In this document: piece after piece, positions 46,663-58,472 of the stretch
How the letters are laid out: each line of letters begins with the position of its first letter
Position numbering within the stretch: position 1 is the stretch's first letter
Translations under genes and position numbers: made by a program
Source: Tenrec ecaudatus
Taxonomy: Eukaryota; Chordata; Mammalia; Afrosoricida; Tenrecidae
DNA length: 64,000 bases
Direction: 5' to 3'
NCBI RefSeq assembly: GCF_050624435.1
Contig: NC_134542.1
Coordinates: forward strand, 112,761,677-112,825,676
Notes under the pieces: model-generated
What the model was told of the DNA's origin: nothing
The model's input: only the letters and a program-made list of their open reading frames with translations
The model's database searches: none

Positions 46663-47700
46663 ATATTATTGGTATATATCTCAGAGAAAGAAGAATGTGA
46701 ATGAAGAGTTCTCTCTTTTTCTTAATAGGAAACAGATACGGTGACGAAAGCTCAAATGATCATTATGTACTTTATGTGTGTTGGGATGTTGGAAGGTGGA
46801 TAAAAAGAGATGACTTGGAATTCAAGCTGATGTCTTAGGTCACACAGTAAAATTGTAATGTAAAAATTACCTGCAAGCTGAATAGCAAAAGAAGTGATTA
46901 GAAAACATTAATGACTTTGTATTTCCCTTTGCAACATAAATCCAGGGAGAAAGCTTTCGCTTGGCAGGAGATCCTGGAACCAGATAGCACTTCCTGGAAG
47001 TTTGTATCTACCTAAGATTAGTCATCTCTTCATTATCTCCCAAAGTAACCTGGCATTTTTGACACACGCCCTCTAGATGAATATAAAACAACAAAACTCT
47101 AAAGTCAGTCACAACTTCCCACCAGTTGGAGCAAAGACAAATAAGATCATCCGACTTTCAAAATACCTTAACCAGGTCCAATCGTTGCTTTTTAAATTAA
47201 ATGATCATCAGATTTGAAGAAGAAAAATATTGCTCTGCCTCCTACAGACTGTTTCTGCATGTGAAAGATGCAACAGCTCATGTGAACCAGTCTGGCTAGA
47301 GAAAGTGTGAACTGCAAAGTTCTCTAGAGATCAGTCTCGGAGAAAATTTTTAGACATGATCTGGAAGATAGAGTGCACAGTGACATCTTCAAATTTGTGA
47401 TGACATTGGTTCTTCCCACTAGTGAAATGCCAGGGTGACATGAATAAATTGCAGGACATCTTGAGAGACTGTGGGAGGAAGCCGAAAAATAGTAACTGCG
47501 CTTCAGTTTCAGAAAATATAAGGCAATATGTTTGATACGGGAAAAAGAATCTAAACTTGTTTTATAGGAGAGCCCTTCATGCTCCATGGAAATATTTGTG
47601 GAGTACTGAACTATGCACCCAGCACAGGGCTGGGCAGTGGAGAGAATTGGAGGATTAGGACATAGCTGCTGGCATACGTTGGAAAACAGGGGTATACTGC
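46663..47700. other. Unassigned sequence
   Basis: No repeat family or exon recognised. A minus-strand open frame of 132 codons (47324-47722) has no visible domain. Confidence 0.5.
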
Positions 47701-48250
47701 TTATAATATTACTATGTGACAAGTGCTACTGCAAGAAATATAATAAAGAAAATGGAGTTTGATGGGACCAAGGGAGGCATTTATAAATAAAAGTCATTTG
47801 AGCTGTATCTTAAAGGCCAGGAAAGAGAAAGTATCCAAAACCCAAAGCAAGCTCATACCACGAAGTCAATTCGGACTCAGGGTATTCCTACAGGGCAGAG
47901 TAGAACTGCCCCTCTGGGTTTCCGAGGCTGTAAATCTTTACTAAGGCAGAAAGCCTAACCTTGAGGCAGGGTGTCCTAGTTCTAATGTCATTCTGTGACA
48001 AATGCCATTGCAGAAAGCATAATACAGAAAACGGGGTGTGAGGGAGCTAAGGAAGGCCTGTGGAGGGACATGTGAGCTGAATTTTCGAGAGAAGGCAAGG
48101 AAAGGGGTGGTTTTCTATAGAAGAGAAAGGTAGGAAAGGGAACACTAGGTCCCAAGTTGCTGCAGCTCAGAGGTTAGATGCGCACCATTGAAGAATGGCG
48201 ATGTCCGGAGGATCTTAAAGACCATCTCACCCATTCAGGCTTACTTTTGG
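47700..48250. repeat. Two related old repeat segments (L2-like), 280 bp apart
   Basis: 47712-47832 and 47992-48108 share an order of phrases: TGTGACAAGTGCTACTGCA against TGTGACAAATGCCATTGCA, then ATAATAAAGAAAATGGAG against ATAATACAGAAAACGGGG. Both continue with a GAGCTGTATCTTAAAGG-like phrase known from L2-type elements. An AfroSINE fragment sits between them. Either a local duplication or two old copies of one family. Confidence 0.5.
47838..47965 (-). repeat. AfroSINE, partial
   Basis: CACGAAGTCAATTCGGACTC (antisense tail), GTAGAACTGCCCCTCTGGG and GAAAGCCTAACCTT; the head end is missing. Confidence 0.82.
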
Positions 48251-48539
48251 GGCTCTTTCCCTTATTTCTAAATAAAATACTACAAAATATTTACTTATAA
48301 CTTATGCTTAAACAGATAAAGAAGTCCTTTGCCACACAAACTTTACCACATCCCCTACCCTCAATTCTAATGTCTCCTAAACACACGTGCAGAATATAAG
48401 GGCACTTCCAACTCCATGAAAATCAAGAATAAAATAAACATCTGCATATAAAATGGTGGACTTATACAGATAGAGAGAATCTTGTAAAAAAGGTACATTG
48501 AGGGAAAACAAAAATGCCAAATGCTTAATAAAATGGGCA

Positions 48540-48742
48540 GAAGTTGTTTGCTGTTGAGTTGATTCTACATCCTAGTGTCCCTAAAGGATGAAGTACACTC
48601 ATCCCGTAGGGTTTCCTTGGGTCTGATCTGTATGGGAGCAGACTGTCAGGTCTCGTCTCCTCCAGATCTGCAGGTGGTTTAAATGACTGGGATTTTAGGT
48701 AGAGGGCAAGCACTTAACCATCACATCATCTGGGATCCTGGA
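48540..48742 (-). repeat. AfroSINE
   Basis: TTGCTGTTGAGTTGATTCTA (antisense tail), GTAGGGTTTCCTTGGG (body), and CTTAACCATCACATCATCTG (antisense head). Confidence 0.85.
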
Positions 48743-48994
48743 AATGAGTCGCAAACTAATGGAAATCACTTAAGCTCGCGTTGCTTTTTAAAGTGATGAA
48801 TAAAATGGGACAACAGACCACAAACACGGTGGCTGTTTACATATTGTAAAGAAAGTCACCGAGCCACTGAACGACGTGTGCGGAAAGTGCCGAGTGGAAA
48901 CCTCAACTATGTTGTAAACCTTCACCCGATAACGTACTAAAACGCTAACTTAAAAGGTGACGAGTACAGTTATGCCCATCAGGCACAAAGGAAT
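48743..48994. other. Unassigned sequence
   Basis: Short gap, no recognised feature. Confidence 0.5.
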
Positions 48995-49092
48995 AACATT
49001 GGATGATGGTGCAGATTTAGTGTTGGGTTGTTAACGTTTAAGGTCATGTGTTTAAACCCACCAACTAATACATTGTGGAAAGATGAGGTTGT
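48995..49092 (+). repeat. AfroSINE head and body, truncated
   Basis: TGTTGGGTTGTTAACGTTTA, AGGTCATGTGTTTAAACCC and GAAAGATGAGGTTG. It breaks off where another AfroSINE begins. Confidence 0.75.
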
Positions 49093-49097
49093 TTGGG

Positions 49098-49352
49098 AAC
49101 CCCAAGGAGTTCTGGTGGCATCAAGATTATACATTGTTTACTAACTGCAAGGCCAGCCATTCAAAACCATCAGCCCATCTAAGGGAAAAAGATGGGGTTT
49201 TCGAGTCCTGTTAAGTGTTACAATCTGAGAAACTCTGTTCCTGTTGAGAGGACAGTCTCAGGAACTCAAAGGGGGCAGTTCTACGTTGTCCTTCAGAGTT
49301 GCTACGAGTTGGAACCAATTTAATGACAGTGGCTTGATTTTGATTTTGTTGG
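49098..49352 (+). repeat. AfroSINE, adjacent or nested
   Basis: GGAGTTCTGGTGGCATCAAG (head), CAAGGCCAGCCATTCAAAAC, GAAAAAGATGGGGTTTTC (body) and GTTGCTACGAGTTGGAACC (tail), then a TTTTGATTTTG end. Confidence 0.88.
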
Positions 49353-49391
49353 GCTAACATGAAAATAGTGAACATGTTTGGACAGATATCA

Positions 49392-49848
49392 TTGTTAGTT
49401 GTTGCCAAGTGACGCCAAGTGAATTCATACTCCTAGCAACCAGACTCAGCAATTCATTCTCGTAGAACACATGGAACGAAGGACCACCTGGTCCGGCACC
49501 ATCCCCACAATTGTTGTTTTATTGACTCCATTGTTGTAGTCACCATGGCAACACATCTCATGGAAGGTCTTCCAATTTTCAGTTTTCTAAGCAAGATGTC
49601 CTTCTCCAGGGACTGGTCTCTCCGGTTACTGTGTCTAAAGCACGCGAGATGCATTTTCTGTCAGCCTCACTTCTAAGGAGCATTTTAGTTATACTTCATG
49701 CAGTGCAGAAGTTTTTGTTCACCTTGCACATCTATTCGATATTCAATATTCTTTGCAAATAACATCATTTAAATGTATTAATTCTTCAGTCATCCTTATT
49801 CATTATCTGACTTTTGTATGCATATGAGGGGATTGAAAATATGACTTG
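49392..49848 (-). pseudogene. RTE LINE 3' fragment
   Basis: Antisense RTE: GTTAGTTGTTGCCAAGTGAC (3' end), GGCACCATCCCCACAATTG, GATGTCCTTCTCCAGGGACT at 49596, ACTTCTAAGGAGCATTTTAG and GTATGCATATGAGGGG at 49816. The minus strand keeps a SLEKDILLRKLKIGRP-like stretch. Confidence 0.85.
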
Positions 49849-49849
49849 A

Positions 49850-50030
49850 GTTGAAACTCACTGCCATTTAGTTGACTCTTAGTGATCCTATGGTTTTTTG
49901 AGACTGTACCTCTTTATGAAAGTAGAAAATCTCATTTTTCTTTTGCAGAGGGACTGGTGTTTTTGAACGGATGACCCTGCAGTTAGCAGCACTCCTGGAA
50001 ACCACTTTGCAAACAGGGCTCCCCGTGACT
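49850..50030 (-). repeat. AfroSINE
   Basis: TGAAACTCACTGCCATTTAG (antisense tail), GAGACTGTACCTCTTTATG, and CCTGCAGTTAGCAGCACTCC then CAGGGCTCC (antisense head). It abuts the RTE fragment. Confidence 0.85.
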
Positions 50031-50545
50031 TGGGTTCGGCTCATCGTAATCTTCAAAATCACGTATGGTTAATTTTTATTTTTAATATTTTAAAGAGATG
50101 TAGACCTTAGAAATAATTGATTGAAATAATTAAGTAGACCTGAGAAATGACATTTACTTAAACGTCAAGTTAAAAAAAATCTTATAGGTTATTTCAATGA
50201 CTAATATTTTTCTAGGATTTATGACACTTAAGTTGAGAGATATAGGACAGGTCATTTCCTAATTACCAATATTAGCAGGATTTCAGATTCCTTGAGTGAT
50301 ACAGTAAATGTACTTTGCAGATAACTGAAAGATTGCAATTGTGAGTCTACTCAGAGGTGCATCAGAAGCAAAGTATGTCAATCTATGTCCCTAAAGTGCC
50401 CTTGATAACAAGTAGATCACAGTGCTGCTCTGCAAAGATGGGTCATCATAAGGTACAATCAACTTGCCAGAAATTAGACTCTTGTCTTTCCTCAGGAAAT
50501 TTTAAAAAGGCTTATTCCCTGTGACATGCTGTGGGAAACACCAAA
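50031..50545. other. Unassigned sequence
   Basis: AT-rich, no recognised feature. Confidence 0.5.
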
Positions 50546-50547
50546 CC

Positions 50548-50735
50548 TAAACAGCAAACCCACTGCCATGGAGCCAGCGCTGACTCATAGCGACCCCCTG
50601 TGTGTTTCTCAGACTTTTCCTGGTTAAGGAAGTAGGAAGCCGTCACCCACCTGTGGAACTGCTGGGGGTTCCAAACTGCTAACCGTGCAGCCTGCAGCAC
50701 AGTGTGTGTGTCACCACGCCACCATCCGGGCTCCT
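50548..50735 (-). repeat. AfroSINE
   Basis: AGCAAACCCACTGCCATGGA, GCGCTGACTCATAGCGACCC, and CACCACGCCACCATCCGGGC then TCC (antisense head). Well preserved. Confidence 0.92.
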
Positions 50736-52010
50736 TTGGGAAGCATGATCATGAAGCTTGTCTTAGGAATAAGCAGTTAGCATCTAGGATCTAGGTTTCT
50801 TGGCAGTTCAGTTTCTCTTTCTGTCAAAATATTACTTTCCTTGGATATTGTGGATCTGAGACTCATTTAAGGAGAGTGGCCATTTCTTCTTATAAGACTT
50901 TATTTGCGGCATCTTTCAGACATGGTGTGGCTGGAGGTGGTAATTAGTGTGTTCTTATTGTGTGTATGTGTGTGCGTGTTTAACTTTTCATCTAGTTTCA
51001 TTGTTTCCATCTGTACAAAGCTCATGTTACTTTTCCAAAGCCCCCAGAGGCTTTGAGTCAAGTGCTATGTTAATTTTAAAATGTAAAGGAAGGAAACATC
51101 TGTTATCCTGACAGGCCCTGAGGACTTTCATTTCTGAATGAGAAGTGTGAGAAATAGATTTAGAAGTGAGTGAAGATAAAAGGACCCAGGTGATATCCCT
51201 TTAACACAATCCCCATGTACTGAGAATAACATCTCAGATATGAGTCACGTTCACAGCAATACCTTGTCCCTCCGTGCATTATAAAGTTACTCTGGCTCAT
51301 CTATACCTCAGCTTGACTTTCCAAAGCTGAACTACTTTAGGCAATTGCATCTTAATTTCTAAGGAGATATATATTTATATGCACCAAGTGAAGATGATTC
51401 TCGTGGCTGGAGAAATAAATTTTGTTTGATTTAAAATTAAGATCCACATCATATTTCTCTGGTCTCCTCCCCCAATATAGGCAGGGGTGCAGTGAACCAA
51501 AAACTTGCCATGAGTCTGGAATAGAGAGGGGAAATTCTGAGTTCTGGTACGTGGGAGTGAAGTTGGCAATGCTGGAAGTTGCTGCCTGGGTAAAACTCCA
51601 CCCCAAAGCACATCAGCGTGTCAAAAGGATCATTAATCCAAAAAAGACATTTAGAAATGAAGTGTAAGTCCAACTGAAAAATAATTGAGGAGATAAAAGG
51701 TTGAGAATGGCAGGGTTCAACATTGAAGATGGTCCTGACAACCCGGGAATGCCCCTGGACACCACACAGAGCTCGTGTGTTTTTTTCAGAGGCTGGGTGA
51801 CTTCTTACTGCTATTGGGTGACAACCAGTGAGGGCTATTACTGAGCGGAGACAATGATCACTCTTTGCTTGGTCAACGCTTTAAAATTCTACAGAGATTT
51901 TTATTTAGCCTGACTGAGAACAGAGTGAAAGAAGCCATCTAATTTTGAGGGGAATTAACAATTATCGTCACATGTGAATTTTCTCCCCTGCTTATTGAGC
52001 ATCTACTCCA
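50736..52010. other. Unassigned single-copy-looking sequence
   Basis: No repeat recognised. Several overlapping open frames near 51350-51670 (60-84 codons) lie on both strands, with no domain and no clear splice context. I leave them uncalled. Confidence 0.5.
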
Positions 52011-52014
52011 TGTT

Positions 52015-52660
52015 CTATACCAAACCACCGAACAATAAATAACACAATAGTAAATGGAGAAGTGACAGACATCATCAACAATTTCGTAGTGTTTGGTTCC
52101 ACAAACAATACTCATGGACACAGCACTCTAGAAATCAAATGACACATTGCGCTGGGTAAATCTGCTGCACCAGGTCTCCTTCAAAGTGTTTGAAAATGAG
52201 GATGGCTCTTTGAGGACTCAGGTGCACCTGACCCAAGCCACGGCATTTTGAATCACCCCATGTGACAAGTGGATGTGAAATTACGAAGACTGAGGACACA
52301 TTTGAATTATAGAGATGGCTAAGAATGTTGAAAGTACCATGGGCTGCTTGAAGGACTGGGTGTTCTCTCCTGGAGGGAGTACGGAAGGAGTGTCTTAGAG
52401 GCAGGGGTGGTGAGACGTCATTTCACGTACTTTGGGCATGTTGTCAGGAGAAACCAATCCCTGGAGAAGGATATCATTCTTGGTAAAAATAGAATGATAG
52501 CAAAAAGGAAGCAGACTTTCAATGAGATGGATTGACACAGCACAGTGGCTGCAATAATGGGTCCAAGCAAAAGAACATTTGGGAGGATGGTGTAGACATC
52601 AGCAGCATTTCATTCTGTTGTACTAAAGTCAAGAGCAAGGAACTGACTCCATCGCACTTA
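52015..52660 (+). pseudogene. RTE LINE 3' third
   Basis: C-terminal RTE text: GCGCTGGGTAAATCTGCTGC at 52149, AAGAATGTTGAAAGTACCAT at 52322, ACTTTGGGCATGTTGTCAGG at 52430 and CAATGAGATGGATTGACACA at 52522. It ends near AACTGACTCCATCGCACTTA. Stops throughout. Confidence 0.88.
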
Positions 52661-52667
52661 GCACAAA

Positions 52668-52855
52668 CATGTAAAACATGTTTTACACTTTATATAATTT
52701 AATCTGAATCTCTGGCAGTAGGGTCATCCTTTGCTCTCATTTCACTGATGAACAAACTATATTCATAGAGGTACAATAACTTGTCCAGGTCAAACAGAAA
52801 GTAATTGTACATGTAGACCGAGATTCACACCTGCCTGGCTCTAGAGCCTGAGTTT
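52668..52855 (+). repeat. MIR element
   Basis: TTTCACTGATGAACAAACTA, then ATAACTTGTCCAGGTCAAAC, AGATTCACACCTGCC and CTCTAGAGCCTGAG, follows the core and 3' order of the ancient mammal-wide MIR SINE. Confidence 0.82.
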
Positions 52856-53168
52856 TTGTTTGTTTATTTGTTTGTTTGTTTACACAAAGGGGTCCACTCC
52901 TGTCTTCATGTTGGACATTTTTAATCAATCATGGATCCCCTACCCATACCCACTGAACAGGATTTTAGAATCGTTTTCAGCATAAGACTAGATAGAGGTC
53001 ACTAGAAATTGACCAGTGAGGTCAAACCCGTTTGCTACTCCTTTTCTTCATCATTATGCATCCTTCTATTCTGTGGGAAACTAGGGATAGCAACCAGGGA
53101 TAGCTGGAGTAGGCGAGCAAGCTTGGCCAATGACCAGATCTAGGCAACTAATGGATTATTTGACTCAA

Positions 53169-53170
53169 CG

Positions 53171-53214
<44 letters not shown>
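53169..53214. repeat. (CA)n microsatellite
   Basis: About 21 CA units followed by a CACTCACACTCACA variation. Confidence 0.97.
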
Positions 53215-53220
<6 letters not shown>

Positions 53221-53221
53221 C

Positions 53222-53985
53222 ACATTCTTCAAACAGGTAAAACATCAAGTGAAAGTAAATTAACCAAGGTAGGAAGAAACTGTAAATTCTCCCAGTCTTG
53301 GCGGAAATGATCCAGAGATTAGGGAGACAAAGTATAGTAGGAAAGGGGAATATTAGAAAAGGTAAGTTCAGATTTCAAGCAAGAGTGTATAATCTTTTAA
53401 AAAATTGTTATTGAGGTGATTTCCACTCAAGGAAACTCCAACATATAAGAATAGAACCTTGAAGACTTTTCTGAAACAGTACCTGTGGGTGGGCAGAAAC
53501 TACCCACTTTGTTTTCCGTTAAGCATGCTAACCCATTTGCGCTACTCAAAGATTGCTGTTTTATCTTATACTTTCTTTATGCTACGGTTTGGGTGTTTGC
53601 AATATCACAATGGAAAATTTTACTTGAAGTCACAGAAAAGTAAATTAACACAAGCAAAAAATGTTGAGACCTTTAATGCTGGGTTTGCAAGGTGAATTTA
53701 ATTGGCTTATAGGAATTTGTACTTACTAATATCTGGAATGGACTGGTGAATCATTATTTGGAACCAAGTTCATTTGATGTTTTTCTTCATTGAATGAGCC
53801 AAGTCAACATTAAAATGAACATTGTATTCAACTGTTTGAGCCTGTGTGTGTGTATACAATAATCATTGTATACAAATGATTATTTGGAAGTGGAAAAAGT
53901 ATGGACTTAAGTGCTCACATTTTAGTAAAATGGCACAAAATATGCTAATGTAACATTGCTAGTATATTTTGAAGATATACAAAAT
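53222..53985. other. Unassigned sequence
   Basis: No repeat family or exon recognised. Confidence 0.45.
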
Positions 53986-54190
53986 AATATACAAGAAGGT
54001 ACCCCCCCAAAAAAAACTGGAAAAAAAGTCTGCTGGGCAGAGCTTTCATAGTACATATTTTGTCCTGCCAGGCAAGCATTGAGCAACTTGTTCTGAGTTA
54101 GTGCACCCAGCGGAGTCACCTGGGAAGGTTCTCAGGTCACTGTGAATTTTTTCATGAGGGCAGTTTCACTCAAACCTGATTTTTTTTGTG

Positions 54191-55733
54191 ATGGCTGGAT
54201 TAAGAGAACAATGTGCAGCTGTGAAATTTCGTTTCCTGTTCAGGAAAAATACCGCACAAACTGTGATATTGAATCATGCTATGGGAAGTATCATGCTATG
54301 GGAAACATTCAAGTTTACAAAAGGTTTTCCTGTTTCAAAAAAGGTGAAATGTGAATTGATGATAAATCTCCTTCTGGACATCAGCAAACCTCCTGAACAG
54401 AGGAAAATGTTGACGAAATTCATGCACTTGTGCTTGAAGACCAATGATGGACCATGAAGAGATGGGGAAGTTATCTGGACTAACTTGAAGCTTAGTTTCG
54501 TGAATTTTAACAAGATATTTGGGGATGAGAAGGTTCTCTGTGAAATTTCTGCCTTGGGTTCTGACTGACCAGGAAAAAGCTCTGAGTGGAAACATGCTGT
54601 GCTTTCCGAGAACAACTCCAAAATGACCCAGACTTTTTCCCAACATCATTACTGATGACGAGACATGGTGTTATTCTTATGATTCTGAAAGAAAACATCA
54701 GTCAAGCCAGTGGAAGATGCCATTGTCACCTCACCTCAAAAAACTTGTCAAGTGACATCAAAGATCACGACAATGCTCGTTCGTTTTTCTGATGTGAGGG
54801 GGATAATGCATTTGGAGTTCCTTCCACCAGGTCAGACTGTTAATGAGCCTTTCTAATTTGAAGTTCTGAAAACATTGCATAACAGTGTGTGACAAAAAAG
54901 GCCTGATCTGTGGCAGATGGGGTCTGGTTTTGCTCGAGCATTGTGGTAGTTACATAATGCGGTGTCTATTTCAGGATTCAGTGTGGAGGGGTGGAGTCTA
55001 GCCTGTCAATCGATCACAGCTTGATGATCTCATTTGGAGGTGCTAAGGAGATAATAGCTCACTGGAGGTGGGACACATGCTCACTCCCTGAGAGATGCTC
55101 TACTGACAGGAGACATGGCACTACATAGAGCCCATGCCCTGGGAACTGAAGGAACCACGTGGAGAGCCCTGCCAGCACTGAGATGCTTGCGATGTCACTG
55201 GATCCACAAGACTTCCCACCTACTGACCTGCTATCTTCCTGTATTTGGCGTCATTGCATGTGTTTCGTGAGTCTGAAGAGGATTTATAGGATGGTATCTT
55301 ACATATAGGCTAATATCGGACTTGATCTGGACTGGGCTGAGATGTTTTCTCAATATTCAATTGCTTTTGTAGATACATCTCTTTCTTATGCATGTATAAG
55401 CATGTCTATGAATTTGTTTCTCTAGTCTACCTGGGCTAACACAAGCATCCATCTCAGTGCACCAATTTTTGGCAAAAAACAGCATGCCTCTCTTGCCCCA
55501 TACACTTTACTCTCCTCACTCCATGTTACAACTTTTTATATCTTCAAATGAAGAGGGACATGAAAGTACAACGATTTGACAACTTAAAAGAGGTGTGGGG
55601 GAAAAAAGCGAGGGAGGTGCTGTCAGCCATCCAAACAGATGAATTTGAAAAATGTTTCCAAGAATGGAATCTCAGATTTTACAAATGTATTAATTGTAAT
55701 GTGGTGTTGAGGTTGTTTTGTAAAAAAAATTAA
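54191..55733 (+). pseudogene. Mariner transposase pseudogene
   Basis: The enzyme cuts and reinserts the transposon. The first frame starts MAGLREQCAAVKFRFLF at 54191, the N-terminal DNA-binding region. The block NDPDFFPTSLL near 54601 and the next frame TDDETWCYSYDSE near 54649-54690 hold the first catalytic Asp. After the LTR, the reading VHQFLAKNS near 55463 and YSPHSML near 55510 lines up with VxQFLAKN and YSPDLAP of mariners, so the third catalytic Asp appears changed to His. MKRDMKVQRFDNLKEVW (55548) is the C-terminal end. The region carrying the second Asp (HDNAPAH in relatives) appears deleted around the LTR site. Several frameshifts add to this, so it is inactive. Confidence 0.87.
54942..55443 (+). 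mobile_element. Solo LTR (ERVL-like), 502 bp, inside mariner
   Basis: It starts TGTGGTAGTTACATAATG and ends GGGCTAACACA. A perfect 5-bp target duplication, AGCAT, flanks it (54937-54941 and 55444-55448), the size usual for class III (ERVL) or class I elements. Its last 280 bp are related to the LTR at 59605 (shared CCAGCACTGAGATGCTT and TTTGTTTCTCTAGT-type end). No internal viral genes are present. It landed after the mariner, whose two halves it separates. Confidence 0.85.
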
Positions 55734-55784
55734 ATACATAGCTTTAAAATAAATTATATTTCTTGGGGTACCCCCTTGTACATT

Positions 55785-57045
55785 CCCATTCCAAAAAAAG
55801 GTTATTCCCTGGTATAATTAAATTATTGAACAATATTACTAACTCAAACTCAGGTAAAATTTTGATGAAGATAATTCAAAAATGGTTGAAGCAGTACATA
55901 GAGTGGAAGCTTCTAGCCACATTTAAAAGAAGATGTGAAACTACGGATATCATTACTGATATCAGATGGAGCTTGGCTGAAAGCAGCGAATATCAGAAAA
56001 AAGTGTAACGGTATTTTGTCTCGGAAAGACAATCAGCTATGTGGAACATAACAATTATGGATAACTTTGCAAAGAATGGAAATTCTAGAACACGAAATTG
56101 TGTTCATGCAAATCTTGCACATAGAACAAGAGGTGGTCATTTGAACAAAACAATGGGATAACAAATGGTTTAAAAGCAGAAAAGATACCAGGGTTGTATC
56201 CTCTCACCATTCTTATTAAATCTATATGCTGAGCAACCAGCTTGAAAAACTGAACTACATGAAGAAGAACACTGTACTGGAACAGGAGGAAGATTCATTA
56301 ACAATCTATGATGTGCAGATGACACAGCCTTACTTGCTGGGAACAAAAGAGGATTTGAAGTACTTAGTGATGAAGATCAGTCCTCTTAAGTTTACTTCAA
56401 CATAAAGGAAACACGATCCTCAAAACTGAACCAATCAACACCATGATAAAGGGAGAAGCTATTTCTCCTGGATCCACCATCAAAGCTTATTTTAAAAAAA
56501 TCAATAAATCATAGGGAAACAAACAAAAGGAAATGAGAAGATGTCTTGCATTGAGAACATTTATTGCACTAAACTTCTTTAAATTGTTAAAGACCAATGA
56601 TGTCACCTTCAGGACTAAGGTGCACCTGATGAAGTCAGTTGTGGTATTGTTCAATTGCCTCATACACCGTGAAAATGGGACATGCGGAATACGGAAGACT
56701 GAAGAATCATGAGGCCTTTGAATGACGGAGTTGGTGAAGAAGATTAAATGGGCCACAGACTGCCAGAAAGCAAGCACATCTGTCTCGGAAGAAAAAGGCC
56801 TGGTTTTGTCTCATACACTTTGGACATGTGGTCAGGAGATGTGAGTCCCTGATGAAGAACATCCTGCTTGGTAAAGTAGAAAAACAGTGAAAAAGAAATC
56901 TCCCTCAATGATACAGTGGCTGCAACAATGGGCTTGACTGTTGGAATGATTGTGAGGAGGATGTGGGACCGAACAGGGTTTTATTCTGTTGTACATAGGA
57001 TTGTTGTGAGGAGGAGCCAATTTACCAACACGTGGCAACAATAAC
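55785..57045 (+). pseudogene. RTE LINE, RT domain to 3' end
   Basis: Starts at CATTCCAAAAAAAGG (IPKK-like phrase). It keeps AGATGGAGCTTGGCTGAAAG at 55965 and TATGCTGAGCAACCAGC at 56225. The RT active-site text is mutated (GATGTGCAGATGACACAGCC at 56309, a CADDT reading in place of YADDT). CATACTTTGG-type C-terminal text follows near 56815-56830, and the GGCAACAATAACAAC tail ends it near 57045. Stops and frameshifts throughout. Confidence 0.88.
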
Positions 57046-57049
57046 AACA

Positions 57050-58260
57050 CAATGTTACTAATATTTTATCTTCACATAGTAGGATTACAAATGATGTTTA
57101 TTTTGGACCTTTTCACATATTCCAGCTTCCTGGGAAAATGTGCTAATTGCCTTTTAGCAAAAAATATTTATTGAAATATTTTCCACTACCCATATGTTAC
57201 TGGTCATGGTTCCACTTAAAATCTTCATGCTGGCTTCTGCCCAAACTCTTTTTTCTTTAATATCTATATTTATTGTATACCAGTTTCCAGGGTAATCCTT
57301 GAATTATAATCTTCTTTGATCATTCACCCACACAACAACCAACTTTTAATGATACTCAGGGTACGTGACGGCCTCTTCTGCCTTCTACCTCTTTGCCATC
57401 TCTGTCTCTACCTCTACCACCACCTTACTTCATGTCCTAATCATGTTCCTCTGATCCAGGATCAGGGCTTTTTCCGGATTTTGTCTCACCCTACTCAATA
57501 TCCTCCCCCACCAAACTTCCACTGTGTTCTACCTAAAATGCACCACTGCCTAATATCTCCAGCATTTTCTCATCCCTGGGTGGCATTCCTTAACATGACA
57601 GATCAGTGTGCCTTGGTAACTCTGCTTCTGCCTGCCTGGCAGTGCAGCCTTGTACTTCACAGAAGTAATCCCCTTCTCCCTACAACCTTTGATCTATCGA
57701 TGCCTTTGCAAGTTCTGTTCCCTCTTCCTGGAATGCTTGTGACATCAAGCATCCCATGTAAGACCTCTTTCAGCAATCCTAGGAGAAAATTAAATATGCT
57801 TTCCTGTTACATGTTATATATGTTATATATTATTATCAAGCCACATTACCAAATATATTGCATCTATTTACTTACCTGGCTTTTTTTCTCTAACAGGATA
57901 TAAAATCCTATAGGGATCATGGCCATCCATCACTGTACTCCTAGTTTGTGAATTCATTACTAGCTCTAATATTCAACATGGATCTATAATAAAACACAAA
58001 GCAATACAAAGTATATACTTTGTATGTACATAATTTCTAACATTTGAAATAATATCATTTAAAAATTGTGTCTTTTCTCACTTAATATTATATTAAAACA
58101 TGTCTTTATCATTAAAACTTTTCAAAATATAATGTCTAGTGAATACAGCACACTTATAATTAATTAACTTTTGAGTATTTCACCATTACAATTATTTCCG
58201 AGTATATGATTTGCTATGACTAAATTGTAATTACAAGGGAGGGTTCCGGATCTCTGAGAT
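57050..58260. other. Mostly unassigned; possible L2 remnant
   Basis: 57690-57780 (TTGCAAGTTCTGTTCCCTCT then TCCTGGAATGCTTG) resembles the well-known L2 phrase. A 195-codon open frame (57316-57903) runs through it, but it is pyrimidine-rich with no domain, so it is probably chance. Right part is AT-rich. Confidence 0.4.
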
Positions 58261-58261
58261 A

Positions 58262-58472
58262 TGTAAAGGAGCATTGGCGGTGTAATCGTGAAGCCCTCAG
58301 CTGCTAATTGAAAGGTCACTGCTTCGGACCCTCATGTAGTCCAACGGGCAAAGGTAAGAGAGTCGGATAAAGATTACAGCCTTCCAAATCTTTTGGAGGC
58401 GTGTTCCACTGTCTGTCCTACTAGGGTCAGGGATATCTGGAAGACAATGGGCAGGGATTGGTTTGCTTTAAT
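58262..58472 (+). repeat. AfroSINE
   Basis: GGAGCATTGGCGGTGTAATC (head), GAAAGGTCACTGCTTCGGAC, AAGATTACAGCCTTCC (body), ACTAGGGTCAGGGATATCTG (tail). Tail ends in TTTGCTTTAATTT. Confidence 0.85.

Larger units (their letters stand above)
53992..55778 (+). mobile_element. Full-length dead mariner transposon, interrupted by an LTR
   Basis: The ends are inverted repeats: CAAGAAGGTACCCC on the left and, read inward, CAAGGGGGTACCCC on the right. TA lies on each side (53990-53991 and 55779-55780). Removing the nested 502-bp LTR and one 5-bp target copy leaves 1280 bp, the normal full length of a mariner. The transposase it encodes is listed separately. The family is mariner proper (DD34D type), judged from protein text. 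Confidence 0.88.

Noticed and set aside
57316..57903. 195-codon plus-strand frame
   Set aside because: Pyrimidine-rich sequence partly resembling an L2 remnant, with no domain, no splice context and an ordinary chance of being open.
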